Of a DNA stretch of 64,000 nucleotides, positions 35,331 through 47,369 are shown one piece after another. The DNA comes from Phycomyces nitens (Eukaryota > Mucoromycota > Mucoromycetes > Mucorales > Phycomycetaceae). The notes beneath the pieces are model-generated. The model was not told the origin of the DNA. It made no database searches and saw only the letters and a list, made by a program, of their open reading frames with translations. Each line of letters opens with the position of its first letter. The first letter of the stretch is position 1. The DNA is taken from assembly GCA_022702545.1 (NCBI GenBank), contig JAHRBC010000002.1, positions 8,370,001-8,434,000 of the forward strand, given 5' to 3'. The position numbers and the translations under genes were made by a program.

Positions 35331-35986
35331 ATTTTTCGAGTCAAGTTGTAATGACCACACCCGGTGAAAAATAAAGCAAAATATAGTACTTATTATAAAG
35401 CACTCGATTCCTTTTAACATTACAAACACAAACGCCATGTCTTCTGCGAACAATAAATCAGTACAGCAAGTTACAGAATTACGTATTGCTCATTGTGATA
35501 TATTCTGATTGTCAATACTTCTTTAACCTTTACATCCCAGCATAGCTGCATTCCTTCCCCATAATTTAAACCCCACAAAAACAAATTCTGTGGTCCCCCT
35601 CTCTACAAAAAAATCTTTACGCATCACAATCTACATCATTAGAATCACTTTAACTATTTGAATCGTCTTTTTGTTTTGTACCAGACGCTGTTAAATAGCC
35701 AAGTCTTCAAACTCGGAAATCTATCAAATACGGCTGCTAGCATAATAATATGCTTACTAGAAGTAAAGACTCCAACTAAATTAATTCATACTGTATGAGT
35801 ATTGCTAACGAGAGTTTAATACAGCTCAAATAGACTGAAAATAGTCGTTTCTTTGCTCTTCGTACCAACATGGAAATATTATTGCTATTCAAGCGGTGCC
35901 AAACATGAATCGCTGCCCATATCTCTTTCTTGGTTTGGTTTCTGTCTATCAAAATTAAATGAAGCATACCTATGTCCTGGCTTTAA
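35331..35986. other. Intergenic, no gene seen
   Basis: AT-rich sequence between gene F and the conserved 5' element of locus J. No motif is recognised on either strand. Confidence 0.35.
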
Positions 35987-36060
35987 TATTCTTGCCAATT
36001 CATATAGTCCGTTACTTACTTTCCGCTGGGTCGATTTAACGGTATCCACAAACAAAGGTC
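35987..36060 (+). promoter_or_regulatory. Promoter-proximal element shared with A2 and the 19774 hairpin
   Basis: It reads CCAATTCATATAGTCCGTTA ... GGTCGATTTAACGGTAT, about 80 percent identical to the arm of the hairpin at 19774-19908 and related to the A2 5' region at 20265. It ends about 180 bp before the locus J start at 36235. Confidence 0.5.
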
Positions 36061-36234
36061 TTTTGTTCATTAAGCACTGGGCCTTGCATCAATCTACCCC
36101 GTAAAGAGAATTCCTGACCATTTTCACCCCATATCTTAAGGATACTGCATTCCTCTATAAAAATTATCTAGAGCATAATCGATACATTAGGTTTAAATTT
36201 TGGTATATATCTTCCTGGAAATGCACAGGTGGAC

Positions 36235-38376
36235 ATGACAGCAGCAAGAACTTGCGAAAGGTGCGGCCAATCCTTTAAAGGCTCACGAAAAAGTCATAAA
36301 AAAAACCATCACCCACTTTTTTACTACAGTGAAACACATTGATCAACAAGGTGTGTACTGTTTTCCTTACCGTTTTATTTAATACCATTCATTCTTTTTT
36401 TTCATCTTGGTTTAGACCAATCAGTCGCGCATGTGTTTGTGCGATGTAAGGATTATGGTACACCTGTTCTAGTGTTTATAGCCATTTTGCTCGTTTATGT
36501 GGGAAATGTAGTAATTATGGTAAGGAGAAGTGGATACAATTTATCAACTCTTTCAAATGAAACTTTTTGATGTTTTATTTAAAGATGGATCCATCAAGTG
36601 GAATTGAAATTGAAGATTGTACCACTGCAAGCATCTTTTCGAAAGTCATCAGCAGCTTCTGATTATGAAAAGAAAACCTCTATGGATTGCGATAGTCTTG
36701 GACTCTTGATAACGAAAAAAAGGCAACACCAGTCCTATCATGTAAAGCATATCACATCGGCCAAGAAGCCCAGATGGGGTATCAGCATCAATTTGAAGGG
36801 AAAATCATCCACAATGAATGCTAAAGCAGCCCTATTATCCATCATACACTACGGACCTTACTCCCGCATGCTCTCAAAAAGAGGCTTTACACAATTAAAT
36901 GATAATGGTTGTCAGCTCTTGAATGATGACTGGATATTCTTGGCTCAATTGAGATTTTCCTGTGTATTACCACAAGCATCAACGATAATTATGCAAGCAT
37001 TGACTCAAACGTCAACAATGGCATGACTGCCTCTTCCTCTTCTTCACCAGCCATCCAGGATAGTGTGAGTACTCCATCAAGTCCTACACCAACAACATCC
37101 TCAACAATAACCCCACTTGATACTATTACCACCAGCAGAGAAGCATCTCTTCGTTTTCTTTGGTTTATTGGTGACTTTGACCTGACTGATGTATTTTACC
37201 GGTACAGATGTCATGGAATACAACAAGCAAAAGACAGCATTTTTCAAATTGAAGAATCTGTGCACGAATTGCTGTCTCTGTCTAATATCCTCTTGCTATG
37301 CCCCAATCAATACAGTGATACTATGCTGTATGCTTTAGGCCAAGCCCAACTCTAGAAACTACATTATTCTCTCCTGATGGAATCATTGAATGCTAGGATC
37401 ATATGGCCAGATGAAATTTACTTGAAACTGATCCATGCAGTCATTGATGTCGATGCCAAGGTCAAGACAAGAGGTCAAGTAGAATCGCTTTTGCTCACTA
37501 TAGCTAAAGACTTGGATATTTGCCAACAATCGGTAGTTTAGGGGATTAGAGCTGCGTAAGTTGTGTGATTGAGATTTATAACAACATGGGATAAGATACT
37601 GGTGATAGACATTAAATCTCTCACAAGTATAGTTTAAAGAAACTGCCATTCACTGCTATCAAAGATAAAATAGTCATTGGAGAAGGAGAACTTCTGACCA
37701 CATACTTTGATCCCATCCCTGCCAATATTTTAGCCAACTCATATGAAGATGTACTTTTACGTTGAGTAAACGTCACTTGCGATGCAACTGGAGACAAGAG
37801 ACCGGACGCAACCATCAGCAAGCTTAGGCAAATGTCTTTTGGACCAAGCCTTGGATATATCGAGGCAAAGTGGGCCAACCAACATGCGATAAAGAGGGTG
37901 ATTTATGTTTGCTGTTAGTACTAATATTTGCCGAAACTTAGCAAGAGTCCTAACGATATGTATTTTTGCAGATGCGAGAAGATGATTGTGATTTTTGGGA
38001 AAAATATAAGAAATATTGAAAAAAAGATATGAAGATAGTTTAAGGAGATCAATGGAAAAAGAGAACCGATAAATAGTTACCAGATTGGATAGACTAACTA
38101 ACAAAAATATCAGAGCTCTTGCTGAGAAGGTTAGTGTCATTATGAAACTTATCAAGTGGTATAATAAGGGATGATATATTTAAGCTTTAAAATACATAGG
38201 CTTTTCATTCAAATGAGGATGGTGAAGATGTAGATGATGAGTGCGAGGGCAATAATAATGTGGATGATGAAAGTGAGAAGAACAAACCTGAGGTCGATAA
38301 CAATGTGGACGAGGGAAGTGAGGAGAACGAATATGAGGATATGGGGGACAAACAATGCTCTGAAGCAGATGTCTAA
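36235..38376 (+). pseudogene. Zinc finger, A-like, B-like and nuclease segments in one decayed gene (J)
   Basis: ATG 36235 starts MTAARTCERCGQSFKGSRKS-HKKNHH, a single C2H2 finger. After GT-AG introns, 36598-37026 contains LNDNGCQLLNDDWIFLAQLR, matching VCQMLNNDWEFHPQVR of A1. Then 37023-37355 contains IGDFDLTDVFYRYRC and LLSLSNILLLCPN, matching VGSFDVTEAFHRLRC and LGLAANSILLLRR of the B gene. The nuclease part begins near 37630 (EGELLTTYFDPIPANILANS) and holds RPDATIS (Asp codon 37805) and GYIEAKW (Glu 37862, Lys 37868), again P-D ... E-x-K. An in-frame TGA interrupts it at 37763-37765, and the region between 37356 and 37620 has further stops. An acidic tail (DGEDVDDECEG ... MGDKQCSEADV) closes at 38376. 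Confidence 0.6.
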
Positions 38377-38462
38377 TTTAGTTTTTGATGAGTGAGTACT
38401 TGGTGTTATGAAGCGGTTATACATTCTTTATAATTGGCATTCTGTTATATAAACTGAGTAGA

Positions 38463-38744
38463 GTGGGTCATCTAGATATCGTTGATCTATCATCTAAATC
38501 AGCGGTACAAGTACTTAAATCCAAAATCCCAGTTGAGACCTTCAATCAAATTACTACTGCAACAAGTATTGAGTCGATAACTTTGTCTGAATATGCTTCT
38601 CAACTTTTAAATGCTCTTAAAATGAGCCCCCTTTCTTTGCAGGCTTTACGAAAAGCTTTATACGCAAATGCCTTCAAGGGAGGTTTCGACTTCATACGGT
38701 ATTCTGATGGAGATTTCATAAAAGTAACGATGTGCCATTTGTAA
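38463..38744 (+). CDS. Small hypothetical protein or exon
   Basis: An open frame of about 93 codons begins GHLDIVDLSSKSAVQVLKSK and ends GDFIKVTMCHL. It has no ATG at its 5' end; the preceding ACTGAGTAG could be a splice acceptor. I recognise no domain. It may be an exon of an unresolved gene or a chance frame. Confidence 0.25.
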   Translation: MGHLDIVDLSSKSAVQVLKSKIPVETFNQITTATSIESITLSEYASQLLNALKMSPLSLQALRKALYANAFKGGFDFIRYSDGDFIKVTMCHL

Positions 38745-39062
38745 TGTGTCTTTAATCATTTTATCTATGTTTATATATAGCTAACCAATTTATATCTATC
38801 CTAGGACCTAATGTCTTCACCGAACAACCTTTTGAATCAAAACATACTGGAAAGAACAGCCGCAACCTACTTTATTATCTTTATTGTAAACTAATTGTTT
38901 ATGCCGGATAATGATGTAGTTGAGCTAGGTTGGTTGGAGCGTGAGTTTTTTTTTTGCCGGAATAGTGAAGATATCTCGTGTAACCATCTCTCTTTCCATT
39001 ATAAAATTTTACAAATAAATTTATAATACAAATATACAGATACCTAAAAAATAACAGCAAAC

Positions 39063-39940
39063 ATGCCTAATCCTGATCTTTTGTCCAACGTTGACAAGCG
39101 CTCAGGCACATGGAATGGAGTGAATGCCTCGCTTCACAATCGCCCCCCTAGACCCCTCGTATGACCTAACAAGGTTCTCCCACTCTTCACTTCTCCAGGA
39201 AGTGAACTCTTCTCAGCCAGGATGCCGTTGCAGCCGCCTGGGCTAGAACGATCGATCCAACCAGTGTTGTTTTCCACATTGGCAAGATCGCTTCGGACGA
39301 TGAGTTCTGTGAACTGATGGTCCAACAACTCGGACCAGCAGCGTCCTACATCCCCCGTCGATCCAAGTCACAGGATCTTATTGTCGAAGTTCTCTTCCCA
39401 CAACCCGAGACAAGACGCAAAGCCATCACTGATGGTCTCACCGTCAAAGGCTCTCGAATCGTCGCATCCCCTGGTTTCTCCTCGGATGCCAATATCGTCA
39501 AGGTCAACCTTTACGACATTCCCGCATGCCAAGTTGAGATCGATCTCTGTGATCCCCTCAAGGCAGCCATGGCACCTTATGGCAAGGTCATCCATGTCCG
39601 TGCCTATGTGGACCGTCATGGGCAATTCCGAGGGGAAGCTGCTGTGTTCCTGGATACCTCGGCAGTTCCTCAGGCCCGACCACTCCAACCCCGCATCCAC
39701 ATCGGTGGATGTTTCAACGCTCCAATGATGGCCCGCTCCAAGGCTATGCCTCCCCATTGCCGGTACTGTCGTCAAGAGTGTTACCTCATCTCGGCTTGCC
39801 CCACACGTCCTCCTAGATGCCGCCGCTGCGGTGAAACAGGCCATTTGGCCAACGAAACCATTTGTCCAAACCACCCCTCCACTTTCTCTTCTTGCTCTCC
39901 AGGAGACTCACACCCTCCCAGCCCATCAATCTCACCTTGA
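39063..39940 (+). pseudogene. LINE L1 ORF1, nucleic-acid-binding protein with CCHC knuckles
   Basis: From 39063 (MPNPDLLSNVDKRSG) the frame is interrupted before 39230; the main open part runs from DAVAAAWARTIDPTSVV through NIVKVNLYDIPACQ to two knuckles, HCRYCRQECYLISACP and RCRRCGETGHL. Such ORF1 proteins coat LINE RNA. The second knuckle is followed almost at once by ORF2 endonuclease sequence in another frame, suggesting that the ORF1 end and ORF2 start were deleted. Confidence 0.7.
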
Positions 39941-42900
39941 CATACTCTTCCAGACCCAGTCTAGTCTTTGGACGAAACACTGCGGCCTCATATCTTTCAA
40001 CCCTCTTCTTACACTTACCCTGCTCTCTGTTTCGGATGATGAACGAGTTCTTTCCGTCCTCGTCTCTTATCTGGACTATCGCATTGATCCATTCACTCTA
40101 ATCATCGTCTACGGACCCAGCCCCACTGCACAACGGCGGCCTTTCTACAGCACTCTTGCACAAACTCTCTCTTGCACAAGTTTCAGCCACCCCACCTTTC
40201 TGCTTGGCGACATTAATTGCAACCTACACCGACATACTACCCACCCTGAGACCTGGCGTCAGTATCTTCAGCGTCATTTCGCCAATGCCATCACTCCACC
40301 CAATACTTCCCCCCTTCCTACCTTTTACAACGGCCGCCAACGCTCATGTATAGACTATATTTTCCGCCCCACCTCCATACGTACCACTAATCCCGAAATT
40401 ACCTTCCTTAACCCGACATGGACAGATCATAGCCTTCTCACTGTTTCCATCCCATTGCTCCGCCCTTCAGGACCTGGTTTATGGAGGTTTAACACCACCT
40501 TTCTGTCGCATGACGAGTTCATCGATCAACTAACTGACCTCTTGGACTCTGCTGGTGACTCTCTTAGTACTGTGGCCAATGCCGCAGATCAATGGGACTT
40601 GCTCAAGCAGGCCATTAAAACCTTCTCCACCTCTTATGCCAAAAAGATTGCCAGACGTCGTCGACACACCGAACGTGATCTGCACAAGCAACGCTCCCAC
40701 CTTCTCCGCCACCCATCTCTCCCTGGTCTCAACCACGTTGAAGCAAAGATTGCTGATATTCAAGCCATCACCACCACCCTCCTAGCACAACGTGCGAGTG
40801 TTCGATGGACCGAAGAGGGTGAGCAATCCAATGCTTACTTTTACCGGGTCATCAAATCTCGTACCGCATCCCGCTCTATCACTTCCCTTCGCGACCACAC
40901 CACCAACCAAACGTTCACCTCCACTTCTGCAATTCTTAACCGTACGCGCCAATTCTACCAGACCCTTTACACAGCCGAACCAATCGACCTTCAGGCCAGT
41001 GCGGATCTAATGGAGAATGTTCCCTCCTCTGCAACTCTATCTTCCTCTGATACCTCCATACCCCTTCACCCCATCACGGTCTTTGAGCTCGATGACATCT
41101 TTAAACTTACGCCCAGCAACTCAAGCCCAGGGTTGGATGGATTTCCGTATACTTTGTGGAAACAGTTGTTCCTCCATCCCTACGTGCGACAGCTGGTTGA
41201 GCCAGTTTACCAAGATGCACTCTGTGGTGTATTTCCACCCTCCTGGCTTGAGACAGTACTGGTCTTACTCCCCAAAGCCGGCGATGCCTTTATGCTCAAA
41301 AATTGGCGTCCAATCTCACTCATAAATTGTGATGCTAAAATCTTCACAAAACTCCTAACAGCCAGACTTCGGTCCTGTATCAGCCCTCTCATCACTCCTT
41401 TCTAATCCGGCTTCATGTCTCATCGTTTCATCGCTGACAATGGCCTCCTCACTCGCCTTACCATGTATCACCCCCAACTTTCCAAGCCCCCAAGCGTGGC
41501 TCTGCTTTTGGATCAGGAAAAAGCCTATTATCGTGTTCACCTCACGTATCTTCGTCTAGTCCTTTCCTACTTCAACTTTCCCGTCATCTTCATCGACACC
41601 ATTCTCTCACTCTTCTTTTCCACCCAAATCCATGCCAACGTCAATGGTTTCATATCCTCCTCTTTCTCACAAGGCCGTGGATTACGCCAAGGTGACCCCC
41701 TGTCGCCTTTGCTTTTCAACCTTGCCTTTGAGCCTCTGCTTCGCTCGGTCCTCGCCTCTCCTTCAATAACAGGCTTTCCATTCAACATCCCCTCCCACTT
41801 CTCCCCCACACATCCCATCACCCCGCCCAAACCACTCAAACTGTTGGTCTATGCCGACAATTTACTCATTGTCCTCTCCTCTCCTTCTGAACTCTCCTCC
41901 CTCCTCGCCTTACTAGACCTTTACGGTAGGGCTTCTAATGCCCGAGTTAATCTGGGCAAGACGGTCGCAATATCCTTGTCTGGTTCTTTCGTCCCTGATT
42001 GGAGTCCTATGCTCGCTGCGGCTGAAATCACTAACCTTCATGATCGCAATTCTACCGATGACATCCGCTATCTTGACTTTCCTCTCACATCCCATCCTCG
42101 TCAGCTCGGTTCATTCCGCTCTGCCCTTCTCAGCAAACTTGACCGCCACTGCCTCGTCCTTGCCCAGCGTCGTTTGTTTGTTAGAGGCAAAAGCCTCATT
42201 GCCAACTCTCTCCTTCTCAGTACCATATGGCATGCACTATATGCCATGCCTGCTCCCGCATCATTTTTCGTCGCTGTTCGCAAATCCATCCGCCAATACC
42301 TCTCACTTGGATTTGGCAGCCCCTCATGGGACCTCCTCTGCCTACCTCGTCGTAAAGGTGGTTTAGGCCTACTAGATCCGGAAAGCCAACAAAAGGCTCT
42401 ACAACTGCGTTGGATTCTGCCAATACTTTGGGATTCCTATTCCCGCTCTAAATATGTCCTTCCTTACATCGCATTCCTCTTACAGCTCCACTCCTCCACG
42501 CCCTCACCGGCCATCGCACTTCTTTTCCCTTCGCACCCGTCAACCTTTCCACTTCCACTACAACCTCTTCTTCGTGCAAGTTCCCATATCCTCCCTTCCA
42601 CACTTCCTCTCTTCATTCGCTTTTCACCCAATACCACCCTCACACTTCCGCTCCACGTCATATGGACTTTCCTACCACCATTCGCCTTGCCTCGCTGGAA
42701 TCACAAAGGTCTATATATGTACCATGCCTTCATGATCAGCCCACAAGGTGTCCTTTGTCGTCGTTCTCTACATCATAGCATACACACCCGCAACCGCCTT
42801 CTCGCCTTCTTTCACTATCTTGACACAGCCAAGATCGTCCTTTGGCCTTGGTTTGTTCCCATCCTTTTACACACCACACCAGACTCACCCAGTCCTGATG

Positions 42901-43474
42901 GTGGGTTTCACTCGCTTCTGTCCCTAGTTGAGCTTGATGGCCGTCCTCTTCAAAAAGCACGTACTAGGTCCTTGTGGTCCCATCTTCTCCCCTTTCTTCC
43001 ATCTCTTCTCTTCACAGACATCTGTTGAAAGCTCTTCTGGCGATGGTCTATGCGTCACAAAACACGGACACTCTGGTGGAAAATCCTCTGGTAACAACTT
43101 CCCACTACTGCTTTTGTTTATAACCGCACCTCCTCCTTCATTCATAGTCTCATCTGCCCATTTGTCACGACGATGTGGATACACTACAACATTTTCTCTT
43201 TTCTTATCTCAAAAAGTTCCCAGTTTGGGTTACCGTGCTCGAAAAAACTGCTCCCTCGATCTCCATACTGGATGTAGCTGCTCTCCTCACCAGAACCCAC
43301 TTTTCGTTATCAATCTCGACTTTTCTTCGGATAACCATCGTGTCTATTACTGTCCATTCCATCTGGTGTGCACATTGGGCACCCATCTTTGATAACGTTC
43401 CTTTTTTAGTCGAGGCCATCGTGGTCAGAGCCATCACCGCCATCCAGAACGCGCAGTTTAGTGTCAATGTCTAG
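39895..43474 (+). pseudogene. LINE L1 ORF2: endonuclease and reverse transcriptase, mutated
   Basis: APE-type endonuclease motifs LLALQETHT, FLLGDINCN, SCIDYIF and TWTDHSLL are present, although the N-terminal Asn motif is missing. The reverse transcriptase shows LKNWRPISLINCDAKI, then stop TAA at 41403-41405, then VALLLDQEKAYYRV (an Asp normally follows the first Tyr), GLRQGDPLSPLLFN and LLVYADNLLIV. The catalytic Y-A-D-D is Y-A-D-N. The frame changes after 43028; the C-terminal WCAHWAPIFDN block lies in another frame to 43474. It is not able to encode an active enzyme. Confidence 0.85.
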
Positions 43475-43507
43475 ATAGAATGTTTTCCTTTTTACAAAAA
43501 AAAAAGG

Positions 43508-43669
43508 CTTCTTAGAGATGACTGTTTCCTTAAGGTGCGATTAATCGCTTCTTAGAGGTGGCTGTTTCCCTAAGGTGCGCTCAATCGCTTCTTAGAGGTG
43601 ACTGTTTCCCTAACGTGCGATTAATCGCTTCTTAGAGATAACTGTTTCCCTAAGGTGCGATTAATCGCT
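43508..43669 (+). repeat. 40-bp tandem array (4 units) 5' of gene E
   Basis: The unit CTTCTTAGAGGTGACTGTTT-CCCTAAGGTGCGATTAATCG starts at 43508, 43548, 43588 and 43628. It begins five bases after the poly-A of LINE L1. Confidence 0.92.
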
Positions 43670-43894
43670 AATGATTCGAACACGACGTTTTCGCTCTCGT
43701 ACACAACGTTTTTGTAAAGCGCCTATTTAATATATCTTACCGGACTCATGAAAAATGACTTATTGTCCGGCGTTGAGTAATACTATCTGGTCCCTAGCAG
43801 TTCAAAAAAGCAAATAAATAAAATCGTTATTGGATTTGGTAATCCTGACAATCGTTGTACCAAATGGTAATACTGCGTATAACCATTTCAAGTG

Positions 43895-43945
43895 TAAGAA
43901 GCGATGAATCGCATCTTAGGGAAACAGCCACGTTTAAGAAGCTAT
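43895..43945 (-). repeat. Inverted single copy of the 43508 array unit
   Basis: GAAGCGATGAATCGCATCTT-AGGGAAACAGCCACGTTTAAGAAGC is the reverse complement of the array unit with a few changes. It lies between the array and the E start codon at 44069. Confidence 0.8.
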
Positions 43946-44068
43946 TTTTTTAATGAGTGACCCCAAATTTAAAATTTAATTAAAATATATTGAAGTCTGC
44001 ATCTTTACCCTTACAAAACCAACCACCTTTTATCTTATTTTTCCAAACGCCATTTACGTGCCATATCC

Positions 44069-46017
44069 ATGGAAACAAGCAATCAAAATTATCTATTTGT
44101 GGTTAACCAATGCCCGTACTGTAACAAGAAGCCACTACTATCTGCAAGGAACCTACGACAACATCTCTCAATCTGCCATACAATAAATATACAAGACAAA
44201 AATCAGCGGCGAAAAGACAAGGACGGCGTCCAGTTTGTAAAATCAAGGACCCAGTATACTAAGGACGTTTTTGGATGTTGCTTTTGCAGTGATTATTTTC
44301 CTCAGCTTGATACTCTATGCAAGCATATTGAACAACATGTTTCGGGCTTTGTGGTAAACTCCCTATTATTGCTATTTTAATTTTTATTTATACGACTTTT
44401 ATTTTTGTCAGTCAAAACAGCCAAACCTAAGAAAAAGAAAATATAAGGTCCTTGATGTTCAAGAGGATGAAGCTGTAGTTGGCAAATCCGACCAAGTAAA
44501 TATATATATATATATATAGAAAATGAGCCATATTTTTTTACCATCCTAATTCTATTTACTTTACACAGTGGGAAATTGATGGGTTAAATATCATGGATAC
44601 CCTGTTCCTACTCCGAAAGCAGATAATAAAGCGCAATGAAAGTCATGAACAACTTTCTGATGTAGAAATATTGTAAGATAAGGGTCAGGAAAATGAGGAG
44701 AATAAGCTTTTTTTTTGACGGGCATATATTTAGGGCTCTCGACCATATTTATTTTTTTTCCCGGGAACACGAAGACAACATCCCGGGTTTCGAGCTAAAC
44801 CAGCATAAAAAAATCATTCCAACCATAGAGATCATGAACCGCAAACGAAAAGAAAATGATTTTCTAATGCGGTGGTGCTCCAAAATATCAATGGTAAACA
44901 TTTTCGTTTCTGTCCAGCGCTTTACTAAAACCTCAAACAGGTGGAAGATCCATGCTGGTATTCCTTGAAAAAACTCTCGACTTCGTTTCTTGTCGAGGCT
45001 ACAGCATCCCCAGATCCGAATCAACTTTTAGCAGCAGACATAATCCATTCATTGTAAAGCAAATGGCACGAGGTTCCAAGTTGCAATCTCTGACTTTTTT
45101 TTTGGTTTCTGCTAAATAATAGATCTCCTCGCCTGTTAAATGCAAAGAACAAGAAAATGCTGGAAGATACATTTGTTCATCGATACGTTGATGTTCTTTT
45201 AGACACGGTGTTTGGATCTGAACCCCGGTTCAACTATAACTGGTAACAATCATTCAACTTTGAAGAAACGGTGATAAACCCTAATATGTCTCACTTTTGT
45301 AGGGCAAATGGCTCTTTGCTCCAAAGAAAGCTTCAACACAAGCCTGAAGAAGACAATATTTCAAGCAGCTCAGAAGATTGTGAATTTGACAAAGCAAAGC
45401 AAATCAACAATACCAATAATGGCCTGTACAAGCCAGATTGGGTAGTGTATGCTAAATCAGGGCCATCTTTGACAGCTATTGGGGTAATGGAGTTAAAGGT
45501 GGAATACAAAAGAAACCCAAACTTCATGACCGATTTTGTCAAGCTTGGCAAGCAAATGAAGCTCATCTTGCACGAACTGCTTTATGCTGGTGTGCCTGTC
45601 CCTGTAGTCTGTGGAATCCTCATACAGGGTAAGTGGAAGAAGAAAAAGTTACCCATTCCAACCTTTCTTTTGTTTATGGATAGGTGACCAATGCGAGACA
45701 TTCGCCATGGATCTCAGGTATAATGGCATTTATCGAATGCTGCGATTAGGCAAGGCTTCTTTGTGCATGTCTCTCCAGCAATTTGGAATGTTTCCTACTG
45801 TATTTAGAAATATTATCGAACTCAAGGTAACGTCCAAAGAAGAATTCTTTCTGTAAACTCATTTGGAGTCTGTGTTATACAGGATATTGCTATGGATACA
45901 ACAATATCATTAGAAAAAGTACGATGTGCACAGCAACTAGGCCAGCCAACTCCTTCAACAACACCATTTCCTTGGCTGAGACCTAGTTCTGGGTTTCTAC
46001 AACGTGTAGATTACTAA
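44069..46017 (+). CDS. Two-finger plus PD-(D/E)XK nuclease-like protein (E)
   Basis: Nine exons: 44069-44353, 44412-44495, 44569-44672, 44734-44893, 44941-45053, 45123-45242, 45303-45628, 45684-45826 and 45883-46017. All introns are GT-AG (47-73 nt); the total of 1470 nt is an exact 489-residue frame without stops. Finger 1 is CPYCNKKPLLSARNLRQH (then LSICH) and finger 2 is CCFCSDYFPQLDTLCKH (then IEQH). The nuclease-like core is LYKPDWVVYAKSG (Asp codon 45436) and IGVMELKVEY (Glu 45490, Lys 45496). MLEDTFVHRYVDVLLDTVFG precedes it, matching the helix before the core in related genes. The exact frame implies an expressed or recently expressed gene. Sequence-directed DNA cleavage or binding is a plausible but untested role. 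Confidence 0.75.
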
Positions 46018-46235
46018 ATAGAAAGCAATCGATTATTATTATTTTGCGTGGCACTAGCTTTTATTATTAAATATACCGATTGCTTGTCGTACCTAAACCA
46101 ATCCCCGTTGGTTCCATTCCAGCCTCCAATGTGATACATGCTCTCTGAGCCACGCTTTATTTTCATATATATTCAATAAATTTGTTATCTATACTACTTT
46201 ATATCTTTCTAAGCCGCGCACCGTGGATAACCTAT

Positions 46236-46930
46236 ATGACTGATAACACCAATGACACCAATGGACCTCTCACAGACGAGAGAAAGCTATACTCTCAAAC
46301 CGAACTATTTCAACTATTTCAACAATGGCAACAAGACTCTAACGAGCAACGAACATCCGAGGAAACTGAACTACCTCTTGATATCACAGAAGTTTTGGAA
46401 GGGCTATCGCTCATACAGCTCAAAGAAATTCTCACAAAATATAAGAGAAAACTGCGCAAATACTACCATCCAGACTGGACTCAAGGCGAGTCAATTAACA
46501 AATCATTCATCCCCAAGTACAAACAATACCAAGTGGACACACTTCAAGTACTCAACACAGTCTACAAGGCCTCTGACACGACACGGACCGTTGCCAGAGC
46601 AGCCACAGCCCTCTACGAAGACCTCAATTACCTTTGAACAAACCAAGATAAAATGCAAAACGATCAGGCCACCCGACTTCTGGAAGAGTCCATTGACGAT
46701 ACAAGACGACTTACCGTCTTTGCATGGGCAACAGCAAAAACTCAGGATGAATAATCCCGAGACTACTCCATCAAAGCACTCAAATTACCCCAATCAATTC
46801 AACATTTGGCTCGACAAGATGAATTACGCACGAAGAAACCTGCATTTGACGAAGACTTCATACATACCTACAATGAAGCCAAATACCAACAGTCCGTCAT
46901 CAGAGCCGCCACCACAACTAACAACAATCA
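46236..46930 (+). pseudogene. DIRS ORF1 (gag-like), interrupted
   Basis: From ATG 46236 (MTDNTNDTNGPLTDERKLYS) to a stop at 46635-46637. The homologous frame then continues without a new gene start as MQNDQATRLLEESIDDTRRL, TAKTQDE, stop, and YSIKALKLPQSIQHL ... FIHTYNEAKYQQSVIRAA. This is the usual DIRS ORF1 composition. Around 46930 it passes into RNase H sequence, so the intervening reverse transcriptase part was deleted. Confidence 0.6.
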
Positions 46931-47325
46931 CTGGATTAAAATACACGACAATTGCCGGAGGGACAAGCTCATCAATCCTTCAAGACTTGGCCGTACAGAT
47001 TCAGGAGATGCAGAACAAACACAAATTAAACGTACAGTACCAACACATACCAGGGATAGAGAATGTAGAAGCAGACCAATTGAGCAGGAAGAAGAGGTCA
47101 CTATACGAGTCAAAGATACTAATGAGGATGCTCAAACACATCAACCACAAGTGGGGACCACTACACATAGATGCGTTTGCCGCACGATATAATCACCAAC
47201 TACCGATATATTGGAGTCTGAGACCCGACCCAACAGCAGCAGCCATCGATGCATTTCAACAAACGTGGAAGAAGAAAGGGATGTACTTGAATCCGCCTGG
47301 GAGATGTATACCTTGCGTACTTTAG
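46931..47325 (+). pseudogene. DIRS RNase H and methyltransferase-like segment
   Basis: VQYQHIPGIENVEADQLSRK is the C-terminal part of an RNase H domain. WGPLHIDAFAARYNHQLPIY-WSLRPDPTAAAIDAFQQTW is the conserved start of the DIRS methyltransferase-like domain. The frame ends at 47325. In another frame, ITPWWPSQYWFPMILQQ (about 47360-47410) continues the domain and overlaps the start of the recombinase frame. Confidence 0.7.
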
Positions 47326-47369
47326 ACATTAAAGAAACAAAAAATACAAAGAGCAGTACTGATCACGCC

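Larger units (their letters stand above)
38945..43503 (+). mobile_element. LINE L1: decayed near-full-length non-LTR retrotransposon
   Basis: A 5' leader (a 40-bp part of it recurs in reverse at 51285-51330), a CCHC ORF1, an ORF2 with endonuclease and reverse transcriptase, and an A10 tail at about 43494-43503 make up the element. G+C content is visibly higher than in the flanks. It carries several stops and frame changes. Its 3' end marks the start of the E promoter array. A 5'-truncated relative lies at 56516-56990. Confidence 0.85.

Noticed and set aside
42464..43467. Several minus-strand frames inside LINE L1
   Set aside because: They are antisense shadows of the G+C-rich ORF2 coding sequence.
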